64,000 bases of DNA from CAXBNB01 sp965267535 (GTDB lineage Bacteria; Bacteroidota; Bacteroidia; Cytophagales; Cyclobacteriaceae): the NCBI GenBank assembly GCA_965267535.1, contig OZ254082.1:2294001-2358000 (forward strand), given 5' to 3'. Positions 1-8,537 of this stretch are shown here, one piece after another. Below the pieces are notes generated by a model. It saw only the letters and a program-made list of their open reading frames with translations. It ran no database searches and was not told the DNA's origin. Within the stretch, counting starts at the first letter, position 1. The number at the start of each line of letters is the position of its first letter. Made by a program: the position numbers and the translations under genes.

Positions 1-1317
1 GAATCGTACCTCAACACCGAAAAAATACTCAAAGCGTGCCGAGAGCTGGGGGTGGATGCTATTCATCCGGGATATGGCTTTTTGTCAGAAAATAGTCAGT
101 TTGCCCGGCAGGTAATGGACGCAGGCATTGTTTTTATAGGCCCTTCTCCTGAGTCTATTCGGGTAATGGGTGATAAACTGGAAGCCAAGAATGCTGTGGC
201 CGCCTATGATATACCCATGGTACCCGGAGTTAACCGTCCGGTGGACAAATTGAATGAAGCCAGAGAGATAGCGGCTGAAATCGGCTATCCTATACTGATA
301 AAAGCCAGTGCCGGCGGGGGAGGCAAAGGAATGCGTGTAGTTCGTAGCGAAGATGAGCTGGAAGAGTCTATGCAGCGGGCCATCAGTGAGGCAAAGTCTG
401 CCTTTGGCAATGGTGCAGTTTTTATCGAAAAATTTATAACCTCTCCCAAGCATATAGAAGTGCAGGTGCTGGCCGACCAGCATGGCAATACCATCCATCT
501 TTTTGAACGCGATTGTAGTATCCAGCGCCGACATCAAAAGGTGATAGAGGAAGCCCCATCTTCTGTTTTTGATGCGGAAAGAAGAGAAGCGATAGGGCAA
601 ACAGCCGTTAGAGTGGCTCAGGCCTGCAACTACTACGGTACAGGTACAGTAGAGTTTATTGTAGATAGTAATCTGGATTTTTACTTTCTCGAAATGAATA
701 CCCGGTTGCAGGTAGAGCACTGTGTGACGGAGGAAATAACGGGTATTGATCTGGTAAAAGAACAAATCAAAATCGCGCGGGGAGAAGTGCTGGCCATCAA
801 ACAGGAGGATGTAGAAATCAGAGGTCATTCCATTGAGTGTAGGGTGTATGCAGAAGACCCGGAGGAAAACTTTATGCCGGATATAGGTACTTTGAAACTG
901 TACAAAAGGCCACAGGGACCGGGAATAAGGGTAGACGATGGTTTTGAAGAGGGAATGCCTATACCCATTCACTACGACCCCATGATAGGTAAGCTTATAG
1001 CCTGGGGAAGCAATAGACAGGAAGCTATAAGCCGAATGACCCGTGCTATAGATGAGTTTCTGATCGTGGGTATAAAGACCACCCTTTCGTTTTGTCGCTT
1101 TGCCATCAACCATCCTGCATTTAAAGAGACAGGGTTCGATACTCATTTTGTAGAACAATATTTTAAACCCGGAGAACAACAAGCCGATCCGGTAGCGGAA
1201 GAAGAGGAGATAGCTGCACTGATTGCCTGGATGGTGTTGGATGAAAGCAAGCCGTCTGTGTCTTCCGGTGCGCCAACATCTCGCACCGCTAGCAAGTGGA
1301 AAAACCGAGCAAGGTAG
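1..1317 (+). CDS. accC: Biotin carboxylase subunit of an acyl-CoA carboxylase (5' end outside window)
   Basis: Carboxylates biotin on a biotin carrier protein using ATP and bicarbonate, the first half-reaction of acetyl- or propionyl-CoA carboxylase, in the cytoplasm. The frame is open from base 1, so the true start lies upstream. Visible features are the HPGYGFLSEN motif of the N-terminal domain, the ATP-grasp glycine-rich loop (KASAGGGGKGMR), the EKFI...HIEVQVL stretch, the EMNTRLQVEH active-site segment and the C-terminal RVYAEDP region. The last ~35 residues are low-complexity and basic, as seen in Bacteroidota homologues of about 500 residues. Whether the carrier substrate is acetyl- or propionyl-CoA cannot be told from this subunit. 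It is followed after 8 bp by the DUF1015 gene, so the two are probably cotranscribed. Confidence 0.95.
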   Translation, partial: ESYLNTEKILKACRELGVDAIHPGYGFLSENSQFARQVMDAGIVFIGPSPESIRVMGDKLEAKNAVAAYDIPMVPGVNRPVDKLNEAREIAAEIGYPILIKASAGGGGKGMRVVRSEDELEESMQRAISEAKSAFGNGAVFIEKFITSPKHIEVQVLADQHGNTIHLFERDCSIQRRHQKVIEEAPSSVFDAERREAIGQTAVRVAQACNYYGTGTVEFIVDSNLDFYFLEMNTRLQVEHCVTEEITGIDLVKEQIKIARGEVLAIKQEDVEIRGHSIECRVYAEDPEENFMPDIGTLKLYKRPQGPGIRVDDGFEEGMPIPIHYDPMIGKLIAWGSNRQEAISRMTRAIDEFLIVGIKTTLSFCRFAINHPAFKETGFDTHFVEQYFKPGEQQADPVAEEEEIAALIAWMVLDESKPSVSSGAPTSRTASKWKNRAR

Positions 1318-1325
1318 GTTAGGAT

Positions 1326-2606
1326 ATGGCGATAATTAAACCCATAAGAGCCTGGAGGTATCATTCCCGGTTTGCCGAAAAGATAGGCTCCCTGATGTCG
1401 CCATTGTTTGATGTGGTGTCTGCCGAGCAGCTTCGTATGCTTTATGACAACCCATACAACAGTATTCACCTCTCTGTTCCCTCCGGCAATGAGCCAGCTA
1501 AGGCAGCATCTTTTACGCTGGCAGACTGGAAACATAATGGCATAATTACCCAGGATGTACTGCCGGGTATTTATGTTTATTATCAATACTTTTCTTTGCC
1601 CGGCGGTAGCAAAACCTATTGTAGAAAAGGTATAGTATGTCACCTGAAGGTGTATGATTGGGATGAAAAAGTCCTTTTGCGCCATGAAAACACGATTCCC
1701 AGGTCGGTGAAAGACAGAACAGACCTGCTGCGTGCTACAAAATTGAATGCCAGCGCTACTCATGGATTGTATACCGATGCGGCTCACTGTATAGAACCGT
1801 ATCTGGATGAAAGTATGCTACATCCGATATACGATGTAGAAGATTATCAGGGGGTAAGAAATGTATTGAGTGTGATTCATGACTATGAGGCCATTTGTGC
1901 AATCCAGCGTGTTTTGGCTGATAAGCAGATTATTTTAGCCGACGGCCACCATCGCTACGAAGGGTCACTGAGCTATGCTAAATCTGCGAGTACGACTGAA
2001 GCTTTACCCCATCATCTGATATACCTCACCAACACTGAATCGGACGATTTGCAGATCAGGCCAACTCATCGGATCATACAAAACAGGGCTCATTTTGACA
2101 GTGAGTATTTGCTTCAGCAATTGGAGAGGTATTTTGATTTGATGCCATTAGACAATCCAATGGATATTCATGAGGTAATAGCAGGTAAGAAAAATCAGTT
2201 TGGTTTGGTATTGAAAGACAGGGCTGTGAAGATTACTTTGAAGGCGGGAATGATTGATCAAATGACGTGGAAATTTCCAACTCCAATTAAACAACTTGAC
2301 CTTACGGTGTTGCATTATTTTGTTTTTGAAAAAATACTGGGAATTAAAGGTGAAGCACAAAGAAATGCGAATGAAATAGTATTTGAGCGCAATGAGACGG
2401 TATGTCATCAAAGGGTGAACTCTGGTGAGGCACAAGCTGTATTTTTCACCAATGGCATTGCTATAGACACGGTCAAAGAAGTATGCTATTCCGGTTATAC
2501 TTTACCCCAAAAATCTACTTACTTTTACCCCAAAGTAGTATGTGGCTATCTTTTTAGTACTATAGATCCGATTGAAAATAATGAAGAAATTGATCGTTGC
2601 TTCTAA
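1326..2606 (+). CDS. DUF1015 family protein
   Basis: 426-residue cytoplasmic protein of the DUF1015 family, whose biochemical role is not established. Recognised by the N-terminal IKPIRAWRY and SPLFDVVS motifs, the NSIHLSVP segment, the CRKG...YDWDE...RHENT block and the highly typical DGHHRYEG motif around residue 207. No signal peptide or membrane segment is visible. The ATG at 1326 lies 8 bp after the accC stop and the 3' end overlaps the start of maf by 26 bp, so the three genes form a tight unit. In other bacteria DUF1015 genes often sit near serine biosynthesis genes, but that context is absent here. Confidence 0.9.
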   Translation: MAIIKPIRAWRYHSRFAEKIGSLMSPLFDVVSAEQLRMLYDNPYNSIHLSVPSGNEPAKAASFTLADWKHNGIITQDVLPGIYVYYQYFSLPGGSKTYCRKGIVCHLKVYDWDEKVLLRHENTIPRSVKDRTDLLRATKLNASATHGLYTDAAHCIEPYLDESMLHPIYDVEDYQGVRNVLSVIHDYEAICAIQRVLADKQIILADGHHRYEGSLSYAKSASTTEALPHHLIYLTNTESDDLQIRPTHRIIQNRAHFDSEYLLQQLERYFDLMPLDNPMDIHEVIAGKKNQFGLVLKDRAVKITLKAGMIDQMTWKFPTPIKQLDLTVLHYFVFEKILGIKGEAQRNANEIVFERNETVCHQRVNSGEAQAVFFTNGIAIDTVKEVCYSGYTLPQKSTYFYPKVVCGYLFSTIDPIENNEEIDRCF

Positions 2607-3168
2607 CTCTCCCCGCAGGCAGGAACTTATGCGTCAGGCAGGCTTTGAGTTTGATGTTTTTACTTTAGATGTAGATGAGGCCGTAGAAGAGGCTATGCCG
2701 GCTATGGATGTGGCTCTTTTTTTGGCACAAAAAAAGAATAAGGCTTACCGTCAGCAGCTGGCATCAGAAGTGGTACTAACAGCGGATACGGTAGTCGTGT
2801 GTGATGGAGAGATGCTGGGTAAGCCCAAAAATGCCGAGGATGCACGCCGAATGCTTCGCATGCTTTGCGGAGGGGTGCATGAGGTAGTGTCGGGTGTTTG
2901 CATTTCTTCTGCAGATAGGCAGGTAGCTTTCGACGATACCACGCATGTTTATTTCAAAGCTGTTTCGGATCAGGAGATCGACTATTATATAGATAGCTAT
3001 CGTCCTTTTGACAAGGCAGGGGCGTATGGTATTCAGGAGTGGATCGGTATGATAGCCATAGACAAAATAGAAGGGTCATACTACAATGTAGTCGGACTAC
3101 CTATCCATAAGGTGTACGCACAGTTAAGAGATACTTTCGGAATCACTCCTCTGAAGCTGGTGAATTAG
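2581..3168 (+). CDS. maf: Maf family nucleotide pyrophosphatase
   Basis: Hydrolyses non-canonical or modified nucleoside triphosphates to monophosphates (house-cleaning enzyme); members also affect septum formation. The N-terminal ASNSPRRQELM motif, the TADTVV...LGKP block and the DKAGAYGIQ motif are diagnostic. 195 residues, normal for the family. I chose the ATG at 2581 over the upstream TTG at 2572 because family members begin with a few residues before the ASxSPRR motif. It overlaps the end of the DUF1015 gene by 26 bp in another frame, which suggests translational coupling. Confidence 0.95.
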   Translation: MKKLIVASNSPRRQELMRQAGFEFDVFTLDVDEAVEEAMPAMDVALFLAQKKNKAYRQQLASEVVLTADTVVVCDGEMLGKPKNAEDARRMLRMLCGGVHEVVSGVCISSADRQVAFDDTTHVYFKAVSDQEIDYYIDSYRPFDKAGAYGIQEWIGMIAIDKIEGSYYNVVGLPIHKVYAQLRDTFGITPLKLVN

Positions 3169-3202
3169 TCCTACTATGTCAAGTTGAGATAAGAGGGTCG
3201 AT

Positions 3203-3272
3203 ACCTGACAGGTTTCTATCTCTTCAACTGGCGTAAGTTAGGCTTTTAGGGTCATTAAACCTGTCAGGTTTT
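3203..3272. repeat. Intergenic inverted repeat (ACCTGACAGGTTT / AAACCTGTCAGGT)
   Basis: A 13-bp sequence at 3203-3215 recurs as its exact reverse complement at 3258-3270, separated by 42 bp. Each arm is itself a near-palindrome (ACCTG-A-CAGGT). It lies between the convergent ends of maf and nadE. It may form a bidirectional terminator, though neither arm is followed by a clear T-run, or be a REP-like dispersed element. Confidence 0.6.
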
Positions 3273-3301
3273 GCGCTGTTTTCAAATATGACAAAGTAGG
3301 A

Positions 3302-5176
3302 TTAGAGGTTTTCCAGCTCTTCTCTAAAGCTACCTGACAAAATGGGAAAACGGCACCATGTTTTAGGGTCTACATTGAAATCGTCGAGGTGAAACGATGG
3401 CGCCAGTCTTTCTCTCTTCCACTGGTTGATCGACCAGAGTTTGAAAAACTTGCGTACATAGCCTTTTAGGGTGCTCTCATCCATATCAAATTCGTGTAGC
3501 ACAGCTGCAAGCGTATCTTTTGGAGACTTATGATTTCTAATAGCCTGACGTTCTATTGCTCTAAGTACAGGGTAGGGCATGAGGTCATTTTCATCTGTTT
3601 GGTCCATGCTCGACGGACGCAATTCTGCTGTGGGCGAGAGGCTGTTTACCCCTGCCAGTCCGGTGTAATCCATTTCTTTTTCGGCATATTGAAGCCATTC
3701 GAGTATAAACTCTTTGTCTACTCCGGCTATAGGCGCAAAGCTGCCGCTGGTATCGCCATCCATAGTAGTGTAACCCACATCGCCTTCACTTCTATTGGAG
3801 GTGGTGAGTAGGATTTGACCTTTTATATTGGCTAGCATCCAAATGATAGGCGAGCGAGAGCGGGCCTGTATGTTTTGCATGGCTATGTCGTCAGTTTCCC
3901 ATGTGAGCTGCCGGTCAATTACTTCTTCTATTATTCTGCTGTTTTCCGATACGATGGTGTCTATGTTCCATTGGTAAAAAGCAGCACCAATGGATTCTGC
4001 CAGCATACGTGCTGAGTTGTACGTTTCTTTTGATGAGTTTTTAGTGCCCTGGTAAGCGGTGGTAAGCAGCTGTCTTACGATCTCTTTGTTTCGGTCTCTT
4101 TGTATTGTCGAGGATGTTTCGAGGGTAGGTAAGTTGAGGTGTTGTAAAAATACCTCTTCACCGAGTTCTTCAACGCCATTTTTTACCATTTCAGCTACTA
4201 ATACAGCAATAGAAGAAGAATCGGCACCCCCACTCAGAGAAAGCGTAAATCCTTTTGTTTTGCTTTTGGCCAGGTAATCAAACAGGCCCAGTGAAGCCGC
4301 ACGGGCAAATTCCTGTCGCTTGTCGTTCCAGTCATCCTGGAGGCTGGTGGTATGTGCGTGATTGCCGGGTTCTATGGTGCATGTGAGTAGGTTAATAGCC
4401 TGATAACTCAGGCGTTTGTTTCTGCCTATAATCTCACCCCGGTTAGCCATCAGGATGTCACCATCGTAGATAATGCGTCCGGATTGATTGCCCAGAAGGT
4501 TGACGTACATATAGTAGCAGTCAAACTGCTTGCTGCTGTCGGCTACCAGTTTTTCCCGGGTAAGGTGCTTGCCAAACGCAAAGTGACTGGCGCTGGGGTT
4601 TAGGATCAGGTCTACCTTTTGATTGTGCAGGCGTGTACCCGGCCTGTCATGATGCCAGGCATCTTCACAAATCTCAAAACCCACTTTCATTCCATACAGC
4701 TCAAATACCTTGTCTGTTACGGGATAGTCATTGCCGGCCAGGGTTATGTGGGCTTCTTTACCTGCTTCCCACTCGTGAAACCAGCGTTTTTCGTAGTGGA
4801 TGCCATCGTTTGCTAAAAACTGTTTGGCATAAAAGCCTTTGATCTGGCCGTCGTGTATGACGCACACTGCGTTGTAGGTTTTGTTATTTACAATGAGGGG
4901 TAGGCCTACTATTACGGCTATATCATTACACCTGGGAACAATAGATTGCAGTACTTCCAATGCTTTTTGTGGTACCCATTCACTTAAAAATAAATCTTCA
5001 CAACCGTATCCGGTTATGCACAATTCCGGCAGGCAAAGAATGTTTATCTTTTCCTCCTGTGCACGTTCTATAGCCGATAAGATATTGTTTTGGTTGGTTG
5101 TCCAGTCTATTGGAGTCTGGTTTACACATGCACCACCAATTTTGATGCGTTGGTTTGAGCGGGTATTATCTGCCAT
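3302..5176 (-). CDS. nadE: Glutamine-dependent NAD+ synthase
   Basis: Last step of NAD biosynthesis: amidates nicotinate adenine dinucleotide using ammonia released from glutamine. Two domains are visible in 624 residues. The N-terminal nitrilase-type (CN hydrolase) domain covers about residues 10-275, with LPELCITGYG around residue 50 (Glu) and EICEDAW around 169 (Cys nucleophile). The C-terminal synthetase domain has the pyrophosphatase-type P-loop SLSGGADSSS around residue 314 and the conserved TSNRSEGDVGY segment. The length fits the two-domain form. It is convergent with maf and separated by 75 bp from the end of rnc; no clear promoter was identified. Confidence 0.96.
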   Translation of the reverse strand: MADNTRSNQRIKIGGACVNQTPIDWTTNQNNILSAIERAQEEKINILCLPELCITGYGCEDLFLSEWVPQKALEVLQSIVPRCNDIAVIVGLPLIVNNKTYNAVCVIHDGQIKGFYAKQFLANDGIHYEKRWFHEWEAGKEAHITLAGNDYPVTDKVFELYGMKVGFEICEDAWHHDRPGTRLHNQKVDLILNPSASHFAFGKHLTREKLVADSSKQFDCYYMYVNLLGNQSGRIIYDGDILMANRGEIIGRNKRLSYQAINLLTCTIEPGNHAHTTSLQDDWNDKRQEFARAASLGLFDYLAKSKTKGFTLSLSGGADSSSIAVLVAEMVKNGVEELGEEVFLQHLNLPTLETSSTIQRDRNKEIVRQLLTTAYQGTKNSSKETYNSARMLAESIGAAFYQWNIDTIVSENSRIIEEVIDRQLTWETDDIAMQNIQARSRSPIIWMLANIKGQILLTTSNRSEGDVGYTTMDGDTSGSFAPIAGVDKEFILEWLQYAEKEMDYTGLAGVNSLSPTAELRPSSMDQTDENDLMPYPVLRAIERQAIRNHKSPKDTLAAVLHEFDMDESTLKGYVRKFFKLWSINQWKRERLAPSFHLDDFNVDPKTWCRFPILSGSFREELENL

Positions 5177-5251
5177 TTAATGGGTGTTTGCTTTTTCCTC
5201 AGATTAGTTGTTACAAAGACCCTGCAATATTACTAATTGTATGGGTAAGAG

Positions 5252-5884
5252 TTAGTCGATTTTCAGCAATTGACAGGATTTTTCTGCGGCATCCTGTTCG
5301 GCTTTTTTCTTGGTCAGCCCATAGCCTTTTTTGATGGTTTTCTTGTCCAGAATTACGCTGGCTTCAAAGCGTTTGTAGTGCTTGTCTGTGTCTACTTCTA
5401 CTACTTTGAAAGATACATTGCGGTTTTCTTTTTGAGACCATTCTATGATCTTGCTCTTGAAGTTTTTGTCGGTATTGATAACCTGATCCAGGTCAAAATG
5501 GGGGATGATGAGCTTTTGGAGGATAAACTTCCTGCAAAAACGATGGCCTTTGTCTAAAAACACCGCACCGATCAGCGCTTCCAGTGCATTGCCATATATA
5601 GATTTGAAAGATTGGCTTTTGGTGTTTTGAATGCCATTGAACTGGATAAGGTCAGCCAGCCCGATAGTACGAGCCAGGCTGTTCAGGCTTTCCCTGTTGA
5701 CCAACCTGGATCGTATTTCAGTGAGAAATCCTTCGTCTTTGAAGGGGAATTTTGTAAAAAGGTATTCGGCTACTACCATACTGAGTACGGCATCACCTAA
5801 ATACTCCAGTCTTTCGTTGGATTCGACAAAGCCTTTGCGCTGCTCTGTACCTGCAGAGCTATGGCGCATAGCTAAAAAATACAA
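5252..5884 (-). CDS. rnc: Ribonuclease III (N-terminal start unresolved)
   Basis: Endonuclease cleaving double-stranded RNA in rRNA processing and RNA decay. The signature ERLEYLGDAVL lies near residue 24 of the frame given, and a C-terminal double-stranded-RNA-binding domain ends in KKKAEQDAAEKSC. The coordinates use the first in-frame legal start that is not blocked (TTG at 5884). However, the frame continues upstream to a TAA at 5981-5983 and encodes plausible RNase III N-terminal sequence there (IIGATPSNLELYFLAMRHSS), so the real protein probably starts earlier, perhaps at CTG 5966-5968. No ATG or GTG exists in any minus-strand frame between this point and the fabF stop. It follows fabF closely and is probably cotranscribed with acpP-fabF. 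Confidence 0.9.
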   Translation of the reverse strand: MYFLAMRHSSAGTEQRKGFVESNERLEYLGDAVLSMVVAEYLFTKFPFKDEGFLTEIRSRLVNRESLNSLARTIGLADLIQFNGIQNTKSQSFKSIYGNALEALIGAVFLDKGHRFCRKFILQKLIIPHFDLDQVINTDKNFKSKIIEWSQKENRNVSFKVVEVDTDKHYKRFEASVILDKKTIKKGYGLTKKKAEQDAAEKSCQLLKID

Positions 5885-5997
5885 TTCAAGGTTGGAGGGT
5901 GTAGCTCCTATTATGCTCTTGAGTTGCTTTTGAGTTGCTCTATCGGGTGATTTTAGTAGACCAAACAGACTTAAAAACTTTTAATTGTACAATAATA

Positions 5998-7251
5998 TTA
6001 TCCTTCAAATTTACGGAATATTACCGAAGTATTATGTCCGCCAAATCCAAAGGTATTGCTCAGTGCAATGTCAATTTTACGTTCTTGGGCCTTGTTAAAT
6101 GTGAAGTTGAGTCGGGAATCAAACTGCTCATCATCTGTAAAGTGATTGATGGTAGGAGGAACGGTTTGGTTCTGAATAGCTAAAATACAAGCAGCAGCTT
6201 CAATAGCTCCCGCTGCACCCAGCAGGTGACCTGTCATAGACTTAGTAGAGCTGATGTTGAGGTCGTAAGCATGCTCACCAAACACAGACTGTATGGCCTT
6301 TACCTCGCTGATGTCGCCCAGTGGGGTAGAAGTACCGTGTACATTGATGTAGTCTACGTCTTCGGGTTTGATGTTTGCATCTCTCAGGGCGTTGAGCATT
6401 ACGTTAGTAGCTCCAGCGCCTTCCGGATGGGGGGCTGTCATGTGGTGTGCGTCGGCAGACATGCCACCACCTATTAGTTCAGCGTAGATTTTTGCTCCTC
6501 TGGCTTTTGCATGCTCGTACTCTTCCAGTACAAATCCTGCCGCACCTTCTCCCAGTACAAATCCATTTCTGTCTTTGTCGAATGGGCGAGATGCTGTTGT
6601 CGGAGAGTCATTTCTTTCGGACAATGCCTTGAGTGCGTTGAAACCGCCTACACCGGCTTCTGTCACAGCGGCTTCCGATCCTCCAGTAAGGAAGATGTCG
6701 GCCATGCCCAGACGGATGTAGTTGAAGGAGTCCAGTATCGCGTTTGTGCCGGAAGCACAGGCACTTACTGTAGTGAAGTTGGGTCCTCTGAACCCGTACT
6801 TGATAGAGATCATCCCAGGAGCGATATCTGCTATCATTTTAGGGATAAAGAATGGGTTGTACTTTGGTGTACCATCGCCATTGGCGAAGTTTACCACTTC
6901 ATCCTGAAACGTTTTGAGGCCGCCTATACCGGCACCCCAGATTACCCCGGCTCTGTCGAGGTTGATTTTTTCAAGGTTTAGCCCCGAATCCTTTACAGCC
7001 TGATCTGAAGCGATCATGCCATACTGAGTAAAAGGGTCCATTTTCCTGGCTTCTTTTCTGTCGAAATAGTCGTTAGGGTCGTATCCCTTTATTTCGCAGG
7101 CAAACCTTGTTTTGAATTTTTCTGCATCGAATCGTGTAATTGGCGCTGCGCCACTTACCCCATTTGATAATCCTTCCCAATATTCTTGTGCATTGTTACC
7201 TATGGGCGTGAGTGCCCCAATGCCAGTTACAACAACTCGTTTTAATTGCAT
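5998..7251 (-). CDS. fabF: Beta-ketoacyl-ACP synthase II
   Basis: Condenses malonyl-ACP with acyl-ACP to elongate fatty acids. 417 residues, the usual length. The thiolase-fold catalytic triad is visible: Cys in VSACASG (about residue 163), His in NVHGTSTPLGD (about 305) and His in KSMTGHLLGA (about 340). The start VVVTGIGALTPIG is typical. It lies 25 bp downstream of acpP and just upstream of rnc, the common Bacteroidota order acpP-fabF-rnc, so it likely shares the acpP promoter. Confidence 0.97.
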   Translation of the reverse strand: MQLKRVVVTGIGALTPIGNNAQEYWEGLSNGVSGAAPITRFDAEKFKTRFACEIKGYDPNDYFDRKEARKMDPFTQYGMIASDQAVKDSGLNLEKINLDRAGVIWGAGIGGLKTFQDEVVNFANGDGTPKYNPFFIPKMIADIAPGMISIKYGFRGPNFTTVSACASGTNAILDSFNYIRLGMADIFLTGGSEAAVTEAGVGGFNALKALSERNDSPTTASRPFDKDRNGFVLGEGAAGFVLEEYEHAKARGAKIYAELIGGGMSADAHHMTAPHPEGAGATNVMLNALRDANIKPEDVDYINVHGTSTPLGDISEVKAIQSVFGEHAYDLNISSTKSMTGHLLGAAGAIEAAACILAIQNQTVPPTINHFTDDEQFDSRLNFTFNKAQERKIDIALSNTFGFGGHNTSVIFRKFEG

Positions 7252-7276
7252 AGATTTAATTCTTTGCTATCGAAAA

Positions 7277-7513
7277 TTATTTTACATTTTCTTCCAGATA
7301 CTTGATGGCTTGGCCAACTGTGCCAATGTTTTCAGCCTGATCGTCTGGGATAGATATATTAAATTCTTTTTCAAACTCCATGATGAGCTCCACTGTATCC
7401 AATGAGTCTGCACCTAGATCGTTAGTGAAGCTTGCCTCTGGCGTTACTTCAGATTCTTCAACTCCAAGCTTGTCAATAATAATTGAATTTACTTTTTGTG
7501 CTATTTCTGACAT
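7277..7513 (-). CDS. acpP: Acyl carrier protein
   Basis: Carries growing acyl chains as thioesters on 4'-phosphopantetheine. 78 residues, acidic and helical, with the phosphopantetheine attachment Ser37 in GADSLDT and the following VELIMEFEKEF helix. The ATG at 7513 was chosen: an in-frame upstream extension to 7546 would add 11 residues that do not belong to the family and would run into the candidate promoter. First gene of the acpP-fabF-rnc cluster. Confidence 0.97.
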   Translation of the reverse strand: MSEIAQKVNSIIIDKLGVEESEVTPEASFTNDLGADSLDTVELIMEFEKEFNISIPDDQAENIGTVGQAIKYLEENVK

Positions 7514-7543
7514 TTTGTTAATATTTGGTTTAAAAAATATGTG

Positions 7544-7575
7544 CAAAGAAATACATTAATATAATTAATGCCAAA
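7544..7575 (-). promoter_or_regulatory. Candidate acpP promoter with palindrome in the spacer
   Basis: Read on the minus strand, TTTG (7575-7572), a 20-bp spacer and TTTCTTTG (7551-7544) match the Bacteroidota sigma-A pattern TTTG-N~19-TAnnTTTG with one mismatch, about 30 bp upstream of the acpP ATG. The spacer contains a palindrome, CATTAAT-ATA-ATTAATG (7554-7570), which could be an operator. Confidence 0.45.
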
Positions 7576-7741
7576 CAAAAATTATCAATCTTGAACAGGG
7601 GTGAAATATGGGGTATTCCGTGGCTCGTTGTGGATTTTGTGAAATGCTTTTTGGAGCTGCTGTGGTGGGTGTATTTGAGGTTTGATTATGCCGATTGTAC
7701 ACAGACCTGATGATGGGTGATTTTTACCCTGCGCTTTTCTT

Positions 7742-8362
7742 TTAGATATTCTTTTTGGGTCTTACCCAACCAAGCATGCTGTGTAGGTTTGCCCCATAAA
7801 TTGTCCGGTATTTGTTGATGTCAATAAATGGGGAGATTCCTAACCCGATAAACCTATTAAGAGTAGACTCCATGGACGGTTTTATTATTATGCTAACAGT
7901 ACCCCGAGTGTGTATGTCGTAATCGTAATTGCTTTCAAGAAAAAAGGATTTTTCTTTTTTTCTCCAGTTGGTGGGCATGGCCAATGTCGAGTAGCCAATA
8001 TTTACCTGCAAGTTTAGACGTAAATTTTCAGCTGTGTCTTCGTAGAGTACTTTTCCTATTCCTACTCTGTAATTTGTTATGACATCGTTAGGTCCAGTAG
8101 TAAATATAACAAAAGGACCAAGCCCTGATTTGTAGTCTTCAGGAATGTTTTTGTTTTTCTTAAAGTTTAGCGAATGTTCAAGCTGAAAAGATGTTTTGTT
8201 TTTGTTAATGTAGTTGAGGTGAAAAGCGGACCCTAAATAGCTACCCGCATTCATTCCTGCTGTGATGTAAACACAGTTTTGTTGAAAAAACTGTGCGAAG
8301 CAATTCGAGTGAATGAAAACCAAGATGAATGCTAATGCGGCCCTATATAGTGCAGTTGACAT
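7742..8362 (-). CDS. Exported hypothetical protein, possible outer-membrane beta-barrel
   Basis: Not recognised as a named family. The 206-residue product begins with a hydrophobic signal peptide ending near CFAQ (about residue 24), typical of Bacteroidota export. The mature part has alternating polar and hydrophobic strands with Gly and aromatic residues (for example GMNAGSYLGSAFHLNYI and LRLNLQVNIGYS), which suggests a small beta-barrel or beta-rich envelope protein. It stands alone, with 195 bp on its 3' side before acpP. The stop is preceded by a lysine-rich tail rather than the terminal aromatic residue usual for outer-membrane barrels, so the barrel idea is tentative. Confidence 0.6.
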   Translation of the reverse strand: MSTALYRAALAFILVFIHSNCFAQFFQQNCVYITAGMNAGSYLGSAFHLNYINKNKTSFQLEHSLNFKKNKNIPEDYKSGLGPFVIFTTGPNDVITNYRVGIGKVLYEDTAENLRLNLQVNIGYSTLAMPTNWRKKEKSFFLESNYDYDIHTRGTVSIIIKPSMESTLNRFIGLGISPFIDINKYRTIYGANLHSMLGWVRPKKNI

Positions 8363-8432
8363 TGTGGTAGATGCTTAGGTTAGCCTTTAGTGATGTTATA
8401 ACCAGGCTAAAGTTACCTAAACTTATCCTTAC

Positions 8433-8471
8433 AAAAAAAGCCGGAACTATCGTTTATGGGATAATCCGGCT
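8433..8471 (-). terminator. Rho-independent terminator after the DUF4494 gene
   Basis: Minus-strand stem AGCCGGA (8471-8465) pairs with TCCGGCT (8445-8439), 19-nt loop, followed by six T residues (8438-8433). It lies 67 bp beyond the stop of the DUF4494 gene and before the start of the exported hypothetical gene, so it separates the two transcripts. Confidence 0.75.
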
Positions 8472-8537
8472 CTTTATTAAAGTGTGTTTTTATCTACACA
8501 CGAGTGGTGGTTTATAAAATTGCTAAGAATGGAGAGG

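Noticed and set aside
85..1182. 365-codon open frame on the minus strand
   Set aside because: Antisense to accC, whose sense product is strongly conserved; the antisense product is Tyr/His/Cys-rich nonsense.
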